In this document: in pieces, positions 63,285 through 64,000 of the stretch
How the letters are laid out: each line of letters begins with the position of its first letter
How positions within the stretch are numbered: the first letter of the stretch is position 1
From: Eucalyptus grandis
Lineage: Eukaryota > Streptophyta > Magnoliopsida > Myrtales > Myrtaceae
Assembly: GCF_016545825.1 (NCBI RefSeq)
Contig: NC_052613.1
Location: 49,458,112 to 49,522,111, forward strand
Length of the DNA: 64,000 nt
Reading direction: 5' to 3'
Position numbers and translations under genes: made by a program
The notes under the pieces: model-generated
The model's database searches: none
Told to the model about the DNA's origin: nothing
Seen by the model: the letters and a program-made list of their open reading frames with translations, nothing else

Positions 63285-64000
63285 ACATAAAATTCTCACA
63301 AAAAAAAAAACGTTTATTAAATGTTAAGAGTGAGGGAAGATCTCATTTAGCCAATATTACAGAGGACAATAGAGGAGAATCGCTTGCGTTTGGATCATTA
63401 CTTTTCTGCTTTCACATTAAGAACGATGGATTCTAAAACGGTGCATTAATCTTTCTATTTGATTATATGTGCTTTTGTTCTAAAAATGGATATCATGGAT
63501 TGCGTTTTTGTGACTAACGTGTGACATTGAATGTATAGTTTTTGAACATGAACCTTTTTTGCCCTTTTTTTGTGATTTTTTGTACAACAAAAATCAATTT
63601 TGATTAAATTAAATGGAAAGAGCTCATCGAGACGAGTGGGTGGCCCATTGAAGGAGGCCACATGTGCCCCCACGCGCCCTCACATGTAGGTGAAGTTGGT
63701 ATGTGCAATGTGTGGGCTAACATCATTGCAGACCCAACCCAACCCGGTGACCAACTTGATTGACTTGACTTGAGATTCGACTCGTTGACCCGCTCGAATC
63801 AGTTTATCACTGACCAAATCGGTTAATCGGTCAGACCATATAGTTGAACCGAGAACCGGTTGGACTAGAAAGCAAGCTTGTGAGGCTGCCCGGGAGTGTG
63901 CTCCATGTGTCGTGCACTCAAGTGGCACATGCTGGTGCATGGAGCCTTCGATTTGCATTTGATTGATGGCTGGTGCTCGTATGGTAATTCTCTACATTGT
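63285..64000. other. Right-edge intergenic sequence
   Basis: AT-rich to about 63600, then more GC-balanced. Minus-strand ORFs 63455-63673 and 63680-63958 show no domain. Nothing can be assigned. Confidence 0.45.

Overview
This is a window of a flowering-plant nuclear genome, almost certainly a woody dicot. Evidence: nested Ty1/copia and Ty3/gypsy LTR retrotransposons, MITEs, a tRNA-derived SINE, gene fragments with GT-AG introns, and plant cytosolic sulfotransferase genes. Myrtales is a guess from the style of the GC-rich transposable elements; no diagnostic marker was checked. Only two genes look intact and host-encoded: the intronless sulfotransferases at 38822-39835 and 46710-47702, both on the minus strand. 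Nearly everything else is mobile DNA or its debris.

Layout. 1-18725: minus-strand copia elements nested in each other. A decayed element (1-4705) carries a MULE-like insertion (2905-4219, 10-bp target duplication). Its gag is cut by the 3' LTR of a second element (call it A). That LTR is in turn split by a structurally complete copia element (5540-15140, 5-bp duplication CTTCG). Two of these elements have a long extra ORF between RNase H and the 3' LTR, plus repeated polypurine tracts, which is the Sirevirus layout. 18726-25654: a plus-strand gypsy derivative without visible pol, with minisatellites and a 2.5-kb 3' LTR. 25655-28640: a second copia type with a SINE inside its LTR. 29261-30940: another copia remnant holding a Sirevirus-type solo LTR. 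30940-35698: remnant and 2.9-kb LTR of the same gypsy family.

35.7-49.4 kb is the gene-bearing part: two sulfotransferase genes, a relic of a third copy (only the last codons and 3' flank), a duplicated 0.85-kb flank, and several MITEs, one lying just upstream of the TATA box of the second gene. 49.4-57 kb holds a tandemly duplicated ORF, a Pack-MULE-like element carrying an F-box fragment (51949-53123), and a 2.7-kb gypsy solo LTR (54269-57006).

57-64 kb: an isolated PPR-like exon and, most notably, a 3.06-kb hAT-like element (60218-63276; 12-bp perfect terminal inverted repeats; 8-bp target duplication ACCCTAAT). Between its ends lie an intron-containing fragment of ribosomal protein eL39 and at least five exons of an ATX3/4/5-type histone H3K4 methyltransferase (PHD and SET regions). 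This looks like a Pack-hAT transposon with two captured host genes. The eL39 part is in frame with an upstream proline-rich ORF, giving a possible chimeric transcript.
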